From: Amia ocellicauda
Lineage: Eukaryota; Chordata; Actinopteri; Amiiformes; Amiidae
Assembly (NCBI RefSeq): GCF_036373705.1
Contig: NC_089851.1
Span: forward strand, 58,449,350-58,513,349
Direction of reading: 5' to 3'
DNA: 64,000 nt
The translations under genes were made by a program, and so were the position numbers. The notes under the pieces were generated by a model. It did not search any database. It had not been told where the DNA came from and saw only the letters and a list, made by a program, of their open reading frames with translations. Positions 14,501 to 30,700 of the stretch are shown in pieces. The stretch's first letter is position 1. Every line of letters starts with the position of its first letter.

Positions 14501-17500
14501 GATCTGCTGTTATGCTACTATGCTACTGACCATTGGGGGAGCGATAGCAAGCAAGAGAGTTAGATATCAAGAGTCATAGATAGATAGATAGATAGATGGA
14601 TGGATGGACGGCAAGGCAAGCATCTGATTGACAGTGGTCCGTGATCTGCTGTTATGCTACTATGCTACTGACCATTGGGGGAGCGATAGCAAGTAAGAGA
14701 GTTAGATATCGAGAGTCATTGATAGATAGATAGATAGATGGATGGATGGATGGATGGACGGCAAGGCAAGCATCTGATTGACAGTGGTCCGTGATCTGCT
14801 GTTATGCTACTATGCTACTGACCATTGGGGGAGCGATAGCAAGTAAGAGAGTTAGATATCGAGAGTCATTGATAGATAGATAGATAGATGGATGGATGGA
14901 TGGATGGACGGCAAGGCAAGCATCTGATTGACAGTGGTCCGTGATCTGCTGTTATGCTACTATGCTACTGACCATTGGGGGAGCGATAGCAAGTAAGAGA
15001 GTTAGATATCGAGAGTCATTGATAGATTGATAGATAGATGGATGGATGGATGGACGGCAAGGCAAGCATCTGATTGACAGTGGTCCGTGATCTGCTGTTA
15101 TGCTACTATGCTACTGACCATTGGGGTAGCGATAGCAAGCAAGAGAGTTAGATATCGAGAGTCATAGATAGATAGATAGATAGATAGATGGATGGATGGA
15201 TGGACGGCAAGGCAAGCATCTGATTGACAGTGGTCCGTGATCTGCTGTTATGCTACTATGCTACTGACCATTGGGGGAGCGATAGCAAGTAAGAGAGTTA
15301 GATATCGAGAGTCATTGATAGATAGATAGATAGATAGATGGATGGATGGATGGATGGACGGCAAGGCAAGCATCTGATTGACAGTGGTCCGTGATCTGCT
15401 GTTATGCTACAATGCTACTGACCATTGGGGGAGCGATAGCAAGCAAGTGAGTTAGATATCAAGAGTCATAGATAGATAGATAGATAGATGGATGGATGGA
15501 CGGCAAGGCAAGCATCTGATTGACAGTGGTCCGTGATCTGCTGTTATGCTACTATGCTACTGACCATTGGGGGAGCGATAGCAAGCAAGAGAGTTAGATA
15601 TCGAGAGTCATTGATAGATAGATAGATAGATGGATGGATGGATGGACGGCAAGGCAAGCATCTGAGTGACAGTGGTCCGTGATCTGCTGTTATGCTACTA
15701 TGCTACTGACCATTGGGGGAGCGATAGCAAGCAAGAGAGTTAGATATCAAGAGTCATAGATAGATAGATAGATAGATGGATGGATGGACGGCAAGGCAAG
15801 CATCTGATTGACAGTGGTCCGTGATCTGCTGTTATGCTACTATGCTACTGACCATTGGGGGAGCGATAGCAAGAAAGAGAGTTAGATATCGAGAGTCATT
15901 GATAGATAGATAGATAGATGGATGGATGGATGGATGGACGGCAAGGCAAGCATCTGATTGACAGTGGTCCGTGATCTGCTGTTATGCTACAATGCTACTG
16001 ACCATTGGGGGAGCGATAGCAAGCAAGTGAGTTAGATATCAAGAGTCATAGATAGATAGATAGATAGATAGATGGATGGATGGACGGCAAGGCAAGCATC
16101 TGATTGACAGTGGTCCGTGATCTGCTGTTATGCTACTATGCTACTGACCATTGGGGGAGCGATAGCAAGCAAGAGAGTTAGATATCGAGAGTCATTGATA
16201 GATAGATAGATAGATGGATGGATGGATGGACGGCAAGGCAAGCATCTGATTGACAGTGGTCCGTGATCTGCTGTTATGCTACTATGCTACTGACCATTGG
16301 GGGAGTGATAGCAAGCAAGAGAGTTAGATATCGAGAGTCATAGATAGATAGATAGATAGATGGATGGATGGACGGCAAGGCAAGCATCTGATTGACAGTG
16401 GTCCGTGATCTGCTGTTATGCTACTATGCTACTGACCATTGGGGGAGCGATAGCAAGCAAGAGAGTTAGATATCGAGAGTCATAGATAGATAGATAGATA
16501 GATAGATGGATGGATGGACGGCAAGGCAAGCATCTGATTGACAGTGGTCCGTGATCTGCTGTTATGCTACTATGCTACTGACCATTGGGGGGGCGATAGC
16601 AAGCAAGAGAGTTAGATATCAAGAGTCATAGATAGATAGATAGATAGATGGATGGATGGACGGCAAGGCAAGCATCTGATTGACAGTGGTCCGTGATCTG
16701 CTGTTATGCTACTATGCTACTGACCATTGGGGGAGCGATAGCAAGCAAGAGAGTTAGATATCGAGAGTCATTGATAGATAGATAGATAGATGGATGGATG
16801 GATGGACGGCAAGGCAAGCATCTGAGTGACAGTGGTCCGTGATCTGCTGTTATGCTACTATGCTACTGACCATTGGGGGAGCGATAGCAAGCAAGAGAGT
16901 TAGATATCAAGAGTCATAGATAGATAGATAGATAGATGGATGGATGGACGGCAAGGCAAGCATCTGATTGACAGTGGTCCGTGATCTGCTGTTATGCTAC
17001 TATGCTACTGACCATTGGGGTAGCGATAGCAAGCAAGAGAGTTAGATATCGAGAGTCATAGATAGATAGATAGATAGATAGATGGATGGATGGATGGACG
17101 GCAAGGCAAGCATCTGATTGACAGTGGTCCGTGATCTGCTGTTATGCTACTATGCTACTGACCATTGGGGGAGCGATAGCAAGTAAGAGAGTTAGATATC
17201 GAGAGTCATTGATAGATAGATAGATAGATAGATGGATGGATGGATGGATGGACGGCAAGGCAAGCATCTGATTGACAGTGGTCCGTGATCTGCTGTTATG
17301 CTACAATGCTACTGACCATTGGGGGAGCGATAGCAAGCAAGTGAGTTAGATATCAAGAGTCATAGATAGATAGATAGATAGATAGATGGATGGACGGCAA
17401 GGCAAGCATCTGATTGACAGTGGTCCGTGATCTGCTGTTATGCTACTATGCTACTGACCATTGGGGGAGCGATAGCAAGTAAGAGAGTTAGATATCGAGA

Positions 17501-19751
17501 GTCATTGATAGATAGATAGATAGATGGATGGATGGATGGATGGACGGCAAGGCAAGCATCTGATTGACAGTGGTCCGTGATCTGCTGTTATGCTACAATG
17601 CTACTGACCATTGGGGGAGCGATAGCAAGCAAGTGAGTTAGATATCAAGAGTCATAGATAGATAGATAGATAGATGGATGGATGGACGGCAAGGCAAGCA
17701 TCTGATTGACAGTGGTCCGTGATCTGCTGTTATGCTACTATGCTACTGACCATTGGGGGAGCGATAGCAAGCAAGAGAGTTAGATATCGAGAGTCATTGA
17801 TAGATAGATAGATAGATGGATGGATGGATGGACGGCAAGGCAAGCATCTGAGTGACAGTGGTCCGTGATCTGCTGTTATGCTACTATGCTACTGACCATT
17901 GGGGGAGCGATAGCAAGCAAGAGAGTTAGATATCAAGAGTCATAGATAGATAGATAGATAGATGGATGGATGGACGGCAAGGCAAGCATCTGATTGACAG
18001 TGGTCCGTGATCTGCTGTTATGCTACTATGCTACTGACCATTGGGGGAGCGATAGCAAGTAAGAGAGTTAGATATCGAGAGTCATTGATAGATAGATAGA
18101 TAGATGGATGGATGGATGGATGGACGGCAAGGCAAGCATCTGATTGACAGTGGTCCGTGATCTGCTGTTATGCTACAATGCTACTGACCATTGGGGGAGC
18201 GATAGCAAGCAAGTGAGTTAGATATCAAGAGTCATAGATAGATAGATAGATAGATGGATGGATGGACGGCAAGGCAAGCATCTGATTGACAGTGGTCCGT
18301 GATCTGCTGTTATGCTACTATGCTACTGACCATTGGGGGAGCGATAGCAAGCAAGAGAGTTAGATATCGAGAGTCATTGATAGATAGATAGATAGATGGA
18401 TGGATGGATGGACGGCAAGGCAAGCATCTGATTGACAGTGGTCCGTGATCTGCTGTTATGCTACTATGCTACTGACCATTGGGGGAGTGATAGCAAGCAA
18501 GAGAGTTAGATATCGAGAGTCATAGATAGATAGATAGATAGATGGATGGATGGACGGCAAGGCAAGCATCTGATTGACAGTGGTCCGTGATCTGCTGTTA
18601 TGCTACTATGCTACTGACCATTGGGGGAGCGATAGCAAGCAAGAGAGTTAGATATCGAGAGTCATAGATAGATAGATAGATAGATAGATGGATGGATGGA
18701 CGGCAAGGCAAGCATCTGATTGACAGTGGTCCGTGATCTGCTGTTATGCTACTATGCTACTGACCATTGGGGGGGCGATAGCAAGCAAGAGAGTTAGATA
18801 TCAAGAGTCATAGATAGATAGATAGATAGATGGATGGATGGACGGCAAGGCAAGCATCTGATTGACAGTGGTCCGTGATCTGCTGTTATGCTACTATGCT
18901 ACTGACCATTGGGGGAGCGATAGCAAGCAAGAGAGTTAGATATCGAGAGTCATTGATAGATAGATAGATAGATGGATGGATGGATGGACGGCAAGGCAAG
19001 CATCTGAGTGACAGTGGTCCGTGATCTGCTGTTATGCTACTATGCTACTGACCATTGGGGGAGCGATAGCAAGCAAGAGAGTTAGATATCAAGAGTCATA
19101 GATAGATAGATAGATAGATGGATGGATGGACGGCAAGGCAAGCATCTGATTGACAGTGGTCCGTGATCTGCTGTTATGCTACTATGCTACTGACCATTGG
19201 GGGAGCGATAGCAAGTAAGAGAGTTAGATATCGAGAGTCATTGATAGATAGATAGATAGATGGATGGATGGATGGATGGACGGCAAGGCAAGCATCTGAT
19301 TGACAGTGGTCCGTGATCTGCTGTTATGCTACAATGCTACTGACCATTGGGGGAGCGATAGCAAGCAAGTGAGTTAGATATCAAGAGTCATAGATAGATA
19401 GATAGATAGATGGATGGATGGACGGCAAGGCAAGCATCTGATTGACAGTGGTCCGTGATCTGCTGTTATGCTACTATGCTACTGACCATTGGGGGAGCGA
19501 TAGCAAGTAAGAGAGTTAGATATCGAGAGTCATTGATAGATAGATAGATAGATGGATGGATGGATGGACGGCAAGGCAAGCATCTGATTGACAGTGGTCC
19601 GTGATCTGCTGTTATGCTACTATGCTACTGACCATTGGGGGAGTGATAGCAAGCAAGAGAGTTAGATATCGAGAGTCATAGATAGATAGATAGATAGATG
19701 GATGGATGGACGGCAAGGCAAGCATCTGATTGACAGTGGTCTGTGATCTGC

Positions 19752-21771
19752 TGTTATGCTACTATGCTACTGACCATTGGGGGAGCGATAGCAAGCAAGA
19801 GAGTTAGATATCGAGAGTCATAGATAGATAGATAGATAGATAGATGGATGGATGGACGGCAAGGCAAGCATCTGATTGACAGTGGTCCGTGATCTGCTGT
19901 TATGCTACTATGCTACTGACCATTGGGGGGGCGATAGCAAGCAAGAGAGTTAGATATCAAGAGTCATAGATAGATAGATAGATAGATGGATGGATGGACG
20001 GCAAGGCAAGCATCTGATTGACAGTGGTCCGTGATCTGCTGTTATGCTACTATGCTACTGACCATTGGGGGAGCGATAGCAAGCAAGAGAGTTAGATATC
20101 GAGAGTCATTGATAGATAGATAGATAGATGGATGGATGGATGGACGGCAAGGCAAGCATCTGAGTGACAGTGGTCCGTGATCTGCTGTTATGCTACTATG
20201 CTACTGACCATTGGGGGAGCGATAGCAAGCAAGAGAGTTAGATATCAAGAGTCATAGATAGATAGATAGATAGATGGATGGATGGACGGCAAGGCAAGCA
20301 TCTGATTGACAGTGGTCCGTGATCTGCTGTTATGCTACTATGCTACTGACCATTGGGGGAGCGATAGCAAGCAAGAGAGTTAGATATCGAGAGTCATAGA
20401 TAGTTAGATAGATAGATGGATGGATGGATGGACGGCAAGGCAAGCATCTGATTGACAGTGGTCCGTGATCTGCTGTTATGCTACTATACTACTGACCATT
20501 GGGGGGGCGATAGCAAGCAAGAGAGTTAGATATCAAGAGTCATAGATAGATAGATAGATAGATGGATGGATGGACGGCAAGGCAAGCATCTGATTGACAG
20601 TGGTCCGTGATCTGCTGTTATGCTACTATGCTACTGACCATTGGGGGAGCGATAGCAAGCAAGAGAGTTAGATATCGAGAGTCATTGATAGATAGATAGA
20701 TAGATGGATGGATGGATGGACGGCAAGGCAAGCATCTGAGTGACAGTGGTCCGTGATCTGCTGTTATGCTACTATGCTACTGACCATTGGGGGAGCGATA
20801 GCAAGCAAGAGAGTTAGATATCGAGAGTCATAGATAGATAGATAGATAGATAGATGGATGGATGGACGGCAAGGCAAGCATCTGATTGACAGTGGTCCGT
20901 GATCTGCTGTTATGCTACTATGCTACTGACCATTGGGGGGGCGATAGCAAGCAAGAGAGTTAGATATCAAGAGTCATAGATAGATAGATAGATAGATGGA
21001 TGGATGGACGGCAAGGCAAGCATCTGATTGACAGTGGTCCGTGATCTGCTGTTATGCTACTATGCTACTGACCATTGGGGGAGCGATAGCAAGCAAGAGA
21101 GTTAGATATCGAGAGTCATTGATAGATAGATAGATAGATGGATGGATGGATGGACGGCAAGGCAAGCATCTGAGTGACAGTGGTCCGTGATCTGCTGTTA
21201 TGCTACTATGCTACTGACCATTGGGGGAGCGATAGCAAGCAAGAGAGTTAGATATCAAGAGTCATAGATAGATAGATAGATAGATGGATGGATGGACGGC
21301 AAGGCAAGCATCTGATTGACAGTGGTCCGTGATCTGCTGTTATGCTACTATGCTACTGACCATTGGGGGAGCGATAGCAAGCAAGAGAGTTAGATATCGA
21401 GAGTCATAGATAGTTAGATAGATAGATGGATGGATGGATGGACGGCAAGGCAAGCATCTGATTGACAGTGGTCCGTGATCTGCTGTTATGCTACTATACT
21501 ACTGACCATTGGGGGGGCGATAGCAAGCAAGAGAGTTAGATATCAAGAGTCATAGATAGATAGATAGATAGATGGATGGATGGACGGCAAGGCAAGCATC
21601 TGATTGACAGTGGTCCGTGATCTGCTGTTATGCTACTATGCTACTGACCATTGGGGGAGCGATAGCAAGCAAGAGAGTTAGATATCGAGAGTCATTGATA
21701 GATAGATAGATAGATGGATGGATGGATGGACGGCAAGGCAAGCATCTGAGTGACAGTGGTCCGTGATCTGC
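19752..21771. repeat. Tandem duplication of a seven-unit block (1010 bp x 2)
   Basis: Positions about 19752-20761 and 20762-21771 match at an offset of exactly 1010 bp. Both contain the rare change ctactatactactgacc (20481 and 21491), which I saw elsewhere only in the right-hand array around 57.2 and 58.9 kb. The blocks are directly adjacent, so this is a simple tandem duplication of about seven units. Confidence 0.85.
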
Positions 21772-24700
21772 TGTTATGCTACTATGCTACTGACCATTGG
21801 GGGAGCGATAGCAAGCAAGAGAGTTAGATATCAAGAGTCATAGATAGATAGATAGATAGATGGATGGATGGACGGCAAGGCAAGCATCTGATTGACAGTG
21901 GTCCGTGATCTGCTGTTATGCTACTATGCTACTGACCATTGGGGGAGCGATAGCAAGTAAGAGAGTTAGATATCGAGAGTCATTGATAGATAGATAGATA
22001 GATGGATGGATGGATGGATGGACGGCAAGGCAAGCATCTGATTGACAGTGGTCCGTGATCTGCTGTTATGCTACTATGCTACTGACCATTGGGGGAGCGA
22101 TAGCATGTAAGAGAGTTAGATATCGAGAGTCATTGATAGATAGATAGATAGATGGATGGATGGATGGATGGACGGCAAGGCAAGCATCTGATTGACAGTG
22201 GTCCGTGATCTGCTGTTATGCTACTATGCTACTGACCATTGGGGGAGCGATAGCAAGTAAGAGAGTTAGATATCGAGAGTCATTGATAGATTGATAGATA
22301 GATGGATGGATGGATGGACGGCAAGGCAAGCATCTGATTGACAGTGGTCCGTGATCTGCTGTTATGCTACTATGCTACTGACCATTGGGGGAGCGATAGC
22401 AAGCAAGAGAGTTAGATATCGAGAGTCATAGATAGATAGATAGATAGATAGATGGATGGATGGATGGACGGCAAGGCAAGCATCTGATTGACAGTGGTCC
22501 GTGATCTGCTGTTATGCTACTATGCTACTGACCATTGGGGTAGCGATAGCAAGCAAGAGAGTTAGATATCGAGAGTCATAGATAGATAGATAGATAGATA
22601 GATGGATGGATGGATGGACGGCAAGGCAAGCATCTGATTGACAGTGGTCCGTGATCTGCTGTTATGCTACTATGCTACTGACCATTGGGGGAGCGATAGC
22701 AAGTAAGAGAGTTAGATATCGAGAGTCATTGATAGATAGATAGATAGATGGATGGATGGATGGATGGACGGCAAGGCAAGCATCTGATTGACAGTGGTCC
22801 GTGATCTGCTGTTATGCTACAATGCTACTGACCATTGGGGGAGCGATAGCAAGCAAGTGAGTTAGATATCAAGAGTCATAGATAGATAGATAGATAGATG
22901 GATGGATGGACGGCAAGGCAAGCATCTGATTGACAGTGGTCCGTGATCTGCTGTTATGCTACTATGCTACTGACCATTGGGGGAGCGATAGCAAGTAAGA
23001 GAGTTAGATATCGAGAGTCATTGATAGATAGATAGATAGATGGATGGATGGATGGATGGACGGCAAGGCAAGCATCTGATTGACAGTGGTCCGTGATCTG
23101 CTGTTATGCTACAATGCTACTGACCATTGGGGGAGCGATAGCAAGCAAGTGAGTTAGATATCAAGAGTCATAGATAGATAGATAGATAGATAGATGGATG
23201 GATGGACGGCAAGGCAAGCATCTGATTGACAGTGGTCCGTGATCTGCTGTTATGCTACTATGCTACTGACCATTGGGGGAGCGATAGCAAGCAAGAGAGT
23301 TAGATATCGAGAGTCATTGATAGATAGATAGATAGATGGATGGATGGATGGACGGCAAGGCAAGCATCTGAGTGACAGTGGTCCGTGATCTGCTGTTATG
23401 CTACTATGCTACTGACCATTGGGGGAGCGATAGCAAGCAAGAGAGTTAGATATCAAGAGTCATAGATAGATAGATAGATAGATGGATGGATGGACGGCAA
23501 GGCAAGCATCTGATTGACAGTGGTCCGTGATCTGCTGTTATGCTGCTATGCTACTGACCATTGGGGGAGCGATAGCAAGTAAGAGAGTTAGATATCGAGA
23601 GTCATTGATAGATAGATAGATAGATGGATGGATGGATGGATGGACGGCAAGGCAAGCATCTGATTGACAGTGGTCCGTGATCTGCTGTTATGCTACAATG
23701 CTACTGACCATTGGGGGAGCGATAGCAAGCAAGAGAGTTAGATATCGAGAGTCATAGATAGTTAGATAGATAGATGGATGGATGGATGGACGGCAAGGCA
23801 AGCATCTGATTGACAGTGGTCCGTGATCTGCTGTTATGCTACTATGCTACTGACCATTGGGGGGGCGATAGCAAGCAAGAGAGTTAGATATCAAGAGTCA
23901 TAGATAGATAGATAGATAGATGGATGGATGGACGGCAAGGCAAGCATCTGATTGACAGTGGTCCGTGATCTGCTGTTATGCTACTATGCTACTGACCATT
24001 GGGGGAGCGATAGCAAGCAAGAGAGTTAGATATCGAGAGTCATTGATAGATAGATAGATAGATGGATGGATGGATGGACGGCAAGGCAAGCATCTGAGTG
24101 ACAGTGGTCCGTGATCTGCTGTTATGCTACTATGCTACTGACCATTGGGGGAGCGATAGCAAGCAAGAGAGTTAGATATCAAGAGTCATAGATAGATAGA
24201 TAGATAGATGGATGGATGGACGGCAAGGCAAGCATCTGATTGACAGTGGTCCGTGATCTGCTGTTATGCTACTATGCTACTGACCATTGGGGGAGCGATA
24301 GCAAGTAAGAGAGTTAGATATCGAGAGTCATTGATAGATAGATAGATAGATGGATGGATGGATGGATGGACGGCAAGGCAAGCATCTGATTGACAGTGGT
24401 CCGTGATCTGCTGTTATGCTACTATGCTACTGACCATTGGGGGAGCGATAGCAAGTAAGAGAGTTAGATATCGAGAGTCATTGATAGATAGATAGATAGA
24501 TGGATGGATGGATGGATGGACGGCAAGGCAAGCATCTGATTGACAGTGGTCCGTGATCTGCTGTTATGCTACTATGCTACTGACCATTGGGGGAGCGATA
24601 GCAAGTAAGAGAGTTAGATATCGAGAGTCATTGATAGATTGATAGATAGATGGATGGATGGATGGACGGCAAGGCAAGCATCTGATTGACAGTGGTCCGT

Positions 24701-27700
24701 GATCTGCTGTTATGCTACTATGCTACTGACCATTGGGGGAGCGATAGCAAGCAAGAGAGTTAGATATCGAGAGTCATAGATAGATAGATAGATAGATAGA
24801 TGGATGGATGGATGGACGGCAAGGCAAGCATCTGATTGACAGTGGTCCGTGATCTGCTGTTATGCTACTATGCTACTGACCATTGGGGTAGCGATAGCAA
24901 GCAAGAGAGTTAGATATCGAGAGTCATAGATAGATAGATAGATAGATAGATGGATGGATGGATGGACGGCAAGGCAAGCATCTGATTGACAGTGGTCCGT
25001 GATCTGCTGTTATGCTACTATGCTACTGACCATTGGGGGAGCGATAGCAAGTAAGAGAGTTAGATATCGAGAGTCATTGATAGATAGATAGATAGATGGA
25101 TGGATGGATGGATGGACGGCAAGGCAAGCATCTGATTGACAGTGGTCCGTGATCTGCTGTTATGCTACAATGCTACTGACCATTGGGGGAGCGATAGCAA
25201 GCAAGTGAGTTAGATATCAAGAGTCATAGATAGATAGATAGATAGATGGATGGATGGACGGCAAGGCAAGCATCTGATTGACAGTGGTCCGTGATCTGCT
25301 GTTATGCTACTATGCTACTGACCATTGGGGGAGCGATAGCAAGTAAGAGAGTTAGATATCGAGAGTCATTGATAGATAGATAGATAGATGGATGGATGGA
25401 TGGATGGACGGCAAGGCAAGCATCTGATTGACAGTGGTCCGTGATCTGCTGTTATGCTACAATGCTACTGACCATTGGGGGAGCGATAGCAAGCAAGTGA
25501 GTTAGATATCAAGAGTCATAGATAGATAGATAGATAGATGGATGGATGGACGGCAAGGCAAGCATCTGATTGACAGTGGTCCGTGATCTGCTGTTATGCT
25601 ACTATGCTACTGACCATTGGGGGAGCGATAGCAAGCAAGAGAGATAGATATCGAGAGTCATTGATAGATAGATAGATAGATGGATGGATGGATGGACGGC
25701 AAGGCAAGCATCTGATTGACAGTGGTCCGTGATCTGCTGTTATGCTACTATGCTACTGACCATTGGGGGAGTGATAGCAAGCAAGAGAGTTAGATATCGA
25801 GAGTCATAGATAGATAGATAGATAGATGGATGGATGGACGGCAAGGCAAGCATCTGATTGACAGTGGTCCGTGATCTGCTGTTATGCTACTATGCTACTG
25901 ACCATTGGGGGAGCGATAGCAAGCAAGAGAGTTAGATATCGAGAGTCATAGATAGATAGATAGATAGATAGATGGATGGATGGACGGCAAGGCAAGCATC
26001 TGATTGACAGTGGTCCGTGATCTGCTGTTATGCTACTATGCTACTGACCATTGGGGGGGCGATAGCAAGCAAGAGAGTTAGATATCAAGAGTCATAGATA
26101 GATAGATAGATAGATGGATGGATGGACGGCAAGGCAAGCATCTGATTGACAGTGGTCCGTGATCTGCTGTTATGCTACTATGCTACTGACCATTGGGGGA
26201 GCGATAGCAAGCAAGAGAGTTAGATATCGAGAGTCATTGATAGATAGATAGATAGATGGATGGATGGATGGACGGCAAGGCAAGCATCTGAGTGACAGTG
26301 GTCCGTGATCTGCTGTTATGCTACTATGCTACTGACCATTGGGGGAGCGATAGCAAGCAAGAGAGTTAGATATCAAGAGTCATAGATAGATAGATAGATA
26401 GATGGATGGATGGACGGCAAGGCAAGCATCTGATTGACAGTGGTCCGTGATCTGCTGTTATGCTACTATGCTACTGACCATTGGGGGAGCGATAGCAAGT
26501 AAGAGAGTTAGATATCGAGAGTCATTGATAGATAGATAGATAGATGGATGGATGGATGGATGGACGGCAAGGCAAGCATCTGATTGACAGTGGTCCGTGA
26601 TCTGCTGTTATGCTACAATGCTACTGACCATTGGGGGAGCGATAGCAAGCAAGAGAGTTAGATATCGAGAGTCATAGATAGTTAGATAGATAGATGGATG
26701 GATGGATGGACGGCAAGGCAAGCATCTGATTGACAGTGGTCCGTGATCTGCTGTTATGCTACTATGCTACTGACCATTGGGGGGGCGATAGCAAGCAAGA
26801 GAGTTAGATATCAAGAGTCATAGATAGATAGATAGATAGATGGATGGATGGACGGCAAGGCAAGCATCTGATTGACAGTGGTCCGTGATCTGCTGTTATG
26901 CTACTATGCTACTGACCATTGGGGGAGCGATAGCAAGCAAGAGAGTTAGATATCGAGAGTCATTGATAGATAGATAGATAGATGGATGGATGGATGGACG
27001 GCAAGGCAAGCATCTGAGTGACAGTGGTCCGTGATCTGCTGTTATGCTACTATGCTACTGACCATTGGGGGAGCGATAGCAAGCAAGAGAGTTAGATATC
27101 AAGAGTCATAGATAGATAGATAGATAGATGGATGGATGGACGGCAAGGCAAGCATCTGATTGACAGTGGTCCGTGATCTGCTGTTATGCTACTATGCTAC
27201 TGACCATTGGGGGAGCGATAGCAAGTAAGAGAGTTAGATATCGAGAGTCATTGATAGATAGATAGATAGATGGATGGATGGATGGATGGACGGCAAGGCA
27301 AGCATCTGATTGACAGTGGTCCGTGATCTGCTGTTATGCTACTATGCTACTGACCATTGGGGGAGCGATAGCAAGCAAGAGAGTTAGATATCGAGAGTCA
27401 TAGATAGATAGATAGATAGATAGATGGATGGATGGATGGACGGCAAGGCAAGCATCTGATTGACAGTGGTCCGTGATCTGCTGTTATGCTACTATGCTAC
27501 TGACCATTGGGGTAGCGATAGCAAGCAAGAGAGTTAGATATCGAGAGTCATAGATAGATAGATAGATAGATAGATGGATGGATGGATGGACGGCAAGGCA
27601 AGCATCTGATTGACAGTGGTCCGTGATCTGCTGTTATGCTACTATGCTACTGACCATTGGGGGAGCGATAGCAAGCAAGAGAGTTAGATATCGAGAGTCA

Positions 27701-30700
27701 TAGATAGTTAGATAGATAGATGGATGGATGGATGGACGGCAAGGCAGGCATCTGATTGACAGTGGTCCGTGATCTGCTGTTATGCTACTATGCTACTGAC
27801 CATTGGGGGGGCGATAGCAAGCAAGAGAGTTAGATATCAAGAGTCATAGATAGATAGATAGATAGATGGATGGATGGATGGACGGCAAGGCAAGCATCTG
27901 ATTGACAGTGGTCCGTGATCTGCTGTTATGCTACTATGCTACTGACCATTGGGGGAGCGATAGCAAGCAAGAGAGTTAGATATCGAGAGTCATTGATAGA
28001 TAGATAGATAGATGGATGGATGGATGGACGGCAAGGCAAGCATCTGAGTGACAGTGGTCCGTGATCTGCTGTTATGCTACTATGCTACTGACCATTGGGG
28101 GAGCGATAGCAAGCAAGAGAGTTAGATATCAAGAGTCATAGATAGATAGATAGATAGATGGATGGATGGACGGCAAGGCAAGCATCTAATTGACAGTGGT
28201 CCGTGATCTGCTGTTATGCTACTATGCTACTGACCATTGGGGGAGCGATAGCAAGTAAGAGAGTTAGATATCGAGAGTCATTGATAGATAGATAGATAGA
28301 TGGATGAATGGATGGATGGACGGCAAGGCAAGCATCTGATTGACAGTGGTCCGTGATCTGCTGTTATGCTACAATTCTACTGACCATTGGGGGAGCGATA
28401 GCAAGCAAGTGAGTTAGATATCAAGAGTCATAGATAGATAGATAGATAGATGGATGGATGGACGGCAAGGCAAGCATCTGATTGACAGTGGTCCGTGATC
28501 TGCTGTTATGCTACTATGCTACTGACCATTGGGGGAGCGATAGCAAGCAAGAGAGTTAGATATCGAGAGTCATTGATAGATAGATAGATAGATGGATGGA
28601 TGGATGGACGGCAAGGCAAGCATCTGATTGACAGTGGTCCGTGATCTGCTGTTATGCTACTATGCTACTGACCATTGGGGGAGTGATAGCAAGCAAGAGA
28701 GTTAGATATCGAGAGTCATAGATAGATAGATAGATAGATGGATGGATGGACGGCAAGGCAAGCATCTGATTGACAGTGGTCCGTGATCTGCTGTTATGCT
28801 ACTATGCTACTGACCATTGGGGGAGCGATAGCAAGCAAGAGAGTTAGATATCGAGAGTCATAGATAGATAGATAGATAGATAGATGGATGGATGGACGGC
28901 AAGGCAAGCATCTGATTGACAGTGGTCCGTGATCTGCTGTTATGCTACAATGCTACTGACCATTGGGGGAGCGATAGCAAGCAAGTGAGTTAGATATCAA
29001 GAGTCATAGATAGATAGATAGATAGATAGATGGATGGATGGACGGCAAGGCAAGCATCTGATTGACAGTGGTCCGTGATCTGCTGTTATGCTACTATGCT
29101 ACTGACCATTGGGGGAGCGATAGCAAGCAAGAGAGTTAGATATCGAGAGTCATTGATAGATAGATAGATAGATGGATGGATGGATGGACGGCAAGGCAAG
29201 CATCTGATTGACAGTGGTCCGTGATCTGCTGTTATGCTACTATGCTACTGACCATTGGGGGAGTGATAGCAAGCAAGAGAGTTAGATATCGAGAGTCATA
29301 GATAGATAGATAGATAGATGGATGGATGGACGGCAAGGCAAGCATCTGATTGACAGTGGTCCGTGATCTGCTGTTATGCTACTATGCTACTGACCATTGG
29401 GGGAGCGATAGCAAGCAAGAGAGTTAGATATCGAGAGTCATAGATAGATAGATAGATAGATAGATGGATGGATGGACGGCAAGGCAAGCATCTGATTGAC
29501 AGTGGTCCGTGATCTGCTGTTATGCTACTATGCTACTGACCATTGGGGGGGCGATAGCAAGCAAGAGAGTTAGATATCAAGAGTCATAGATAGATAGATA
29601 GATAGATGGATGGATGGACGGCAAGGCAAGCATCTGATTGACAGTGGTCCGTGATCTGCTGTTATGCTACTATGCTACTGACCATTGGGGGAGCGATAGC
29701 AAGCAAGAGAGTTAGATATCGAGAGTCATAGATAGATAGATAGATAGATAGATGGATGGATGGATGGACGGCAAGGCAAGCATCTGATTGACAGTGGTCC
29801 GTGATCTGCTGTTATGCTACTATGCTACTGACCATTGGGGTAGCGATAGCAAGCAAGAGAGTTTGATATCGAGAGTCATAGATAGATAGATAGATAGATA
29901 GATGGATGGATGGATGGACGGCAAGGCAAGCATCTGATTGACAGTGGTCCGTGATCTGCTGTTATGCTACTATGCTACTGACCATTGGGGGAGCGATAGC
30001 AAGTAAGAGAGTTAGATATCGAGAGTCATTGATAGATAGATAGATAGATGGATGGATGGATGGATGGACGGCAAGGCAAGCATCTGATTGACAGTGGTCC
30101 GTGATCTGCTGTTATGCTACAATGCTACTGACCATTGGGGGAGCGATAGCAAGCAAGTGAGTTAGATATCAAGAGTCATAGATAGATAGATAGATAGATG
30201 GATGGATGGACGGCAAGGCAAGCATCTGATTGACAGTGGTCCGTGATCTGCTGTTATGCTACTATGCTACTGACCATTGGGGGAGTGATAGCAAGCAAGA
30301 GAGTTAGATATCGAGAGTCATAGATAGATAGATAGATAGATGGATGGATGGACGGCAAGGCAAGCATCTGATTGACAGTGGTCCGTGATCTGCTGTTATG
30401 CTACTATGCTACTGACCATTGGGGGAGCGATAGCAAGCAAGAGAGTTAGATATCGAGAGTCATAGATAGATAGATAGATAGATAGATGGATGGATGGACG
30501 GCAAGGCAAGCATCTGATTGACAGTGGTCCGTGATCTGCTGTTATGCTACTATGCTACTGACCATTGGGGGGGCGATAGCAAGCAAGAGAGTTAGATATC
30601 AAGAGTCATAGATAGATAGATAGATAGATGGATGGATGGACGGCAAGGCAAGCATCTGATTGACAGTGGTCCGTGATCTGCTGTTATGCTACTATGCTAC

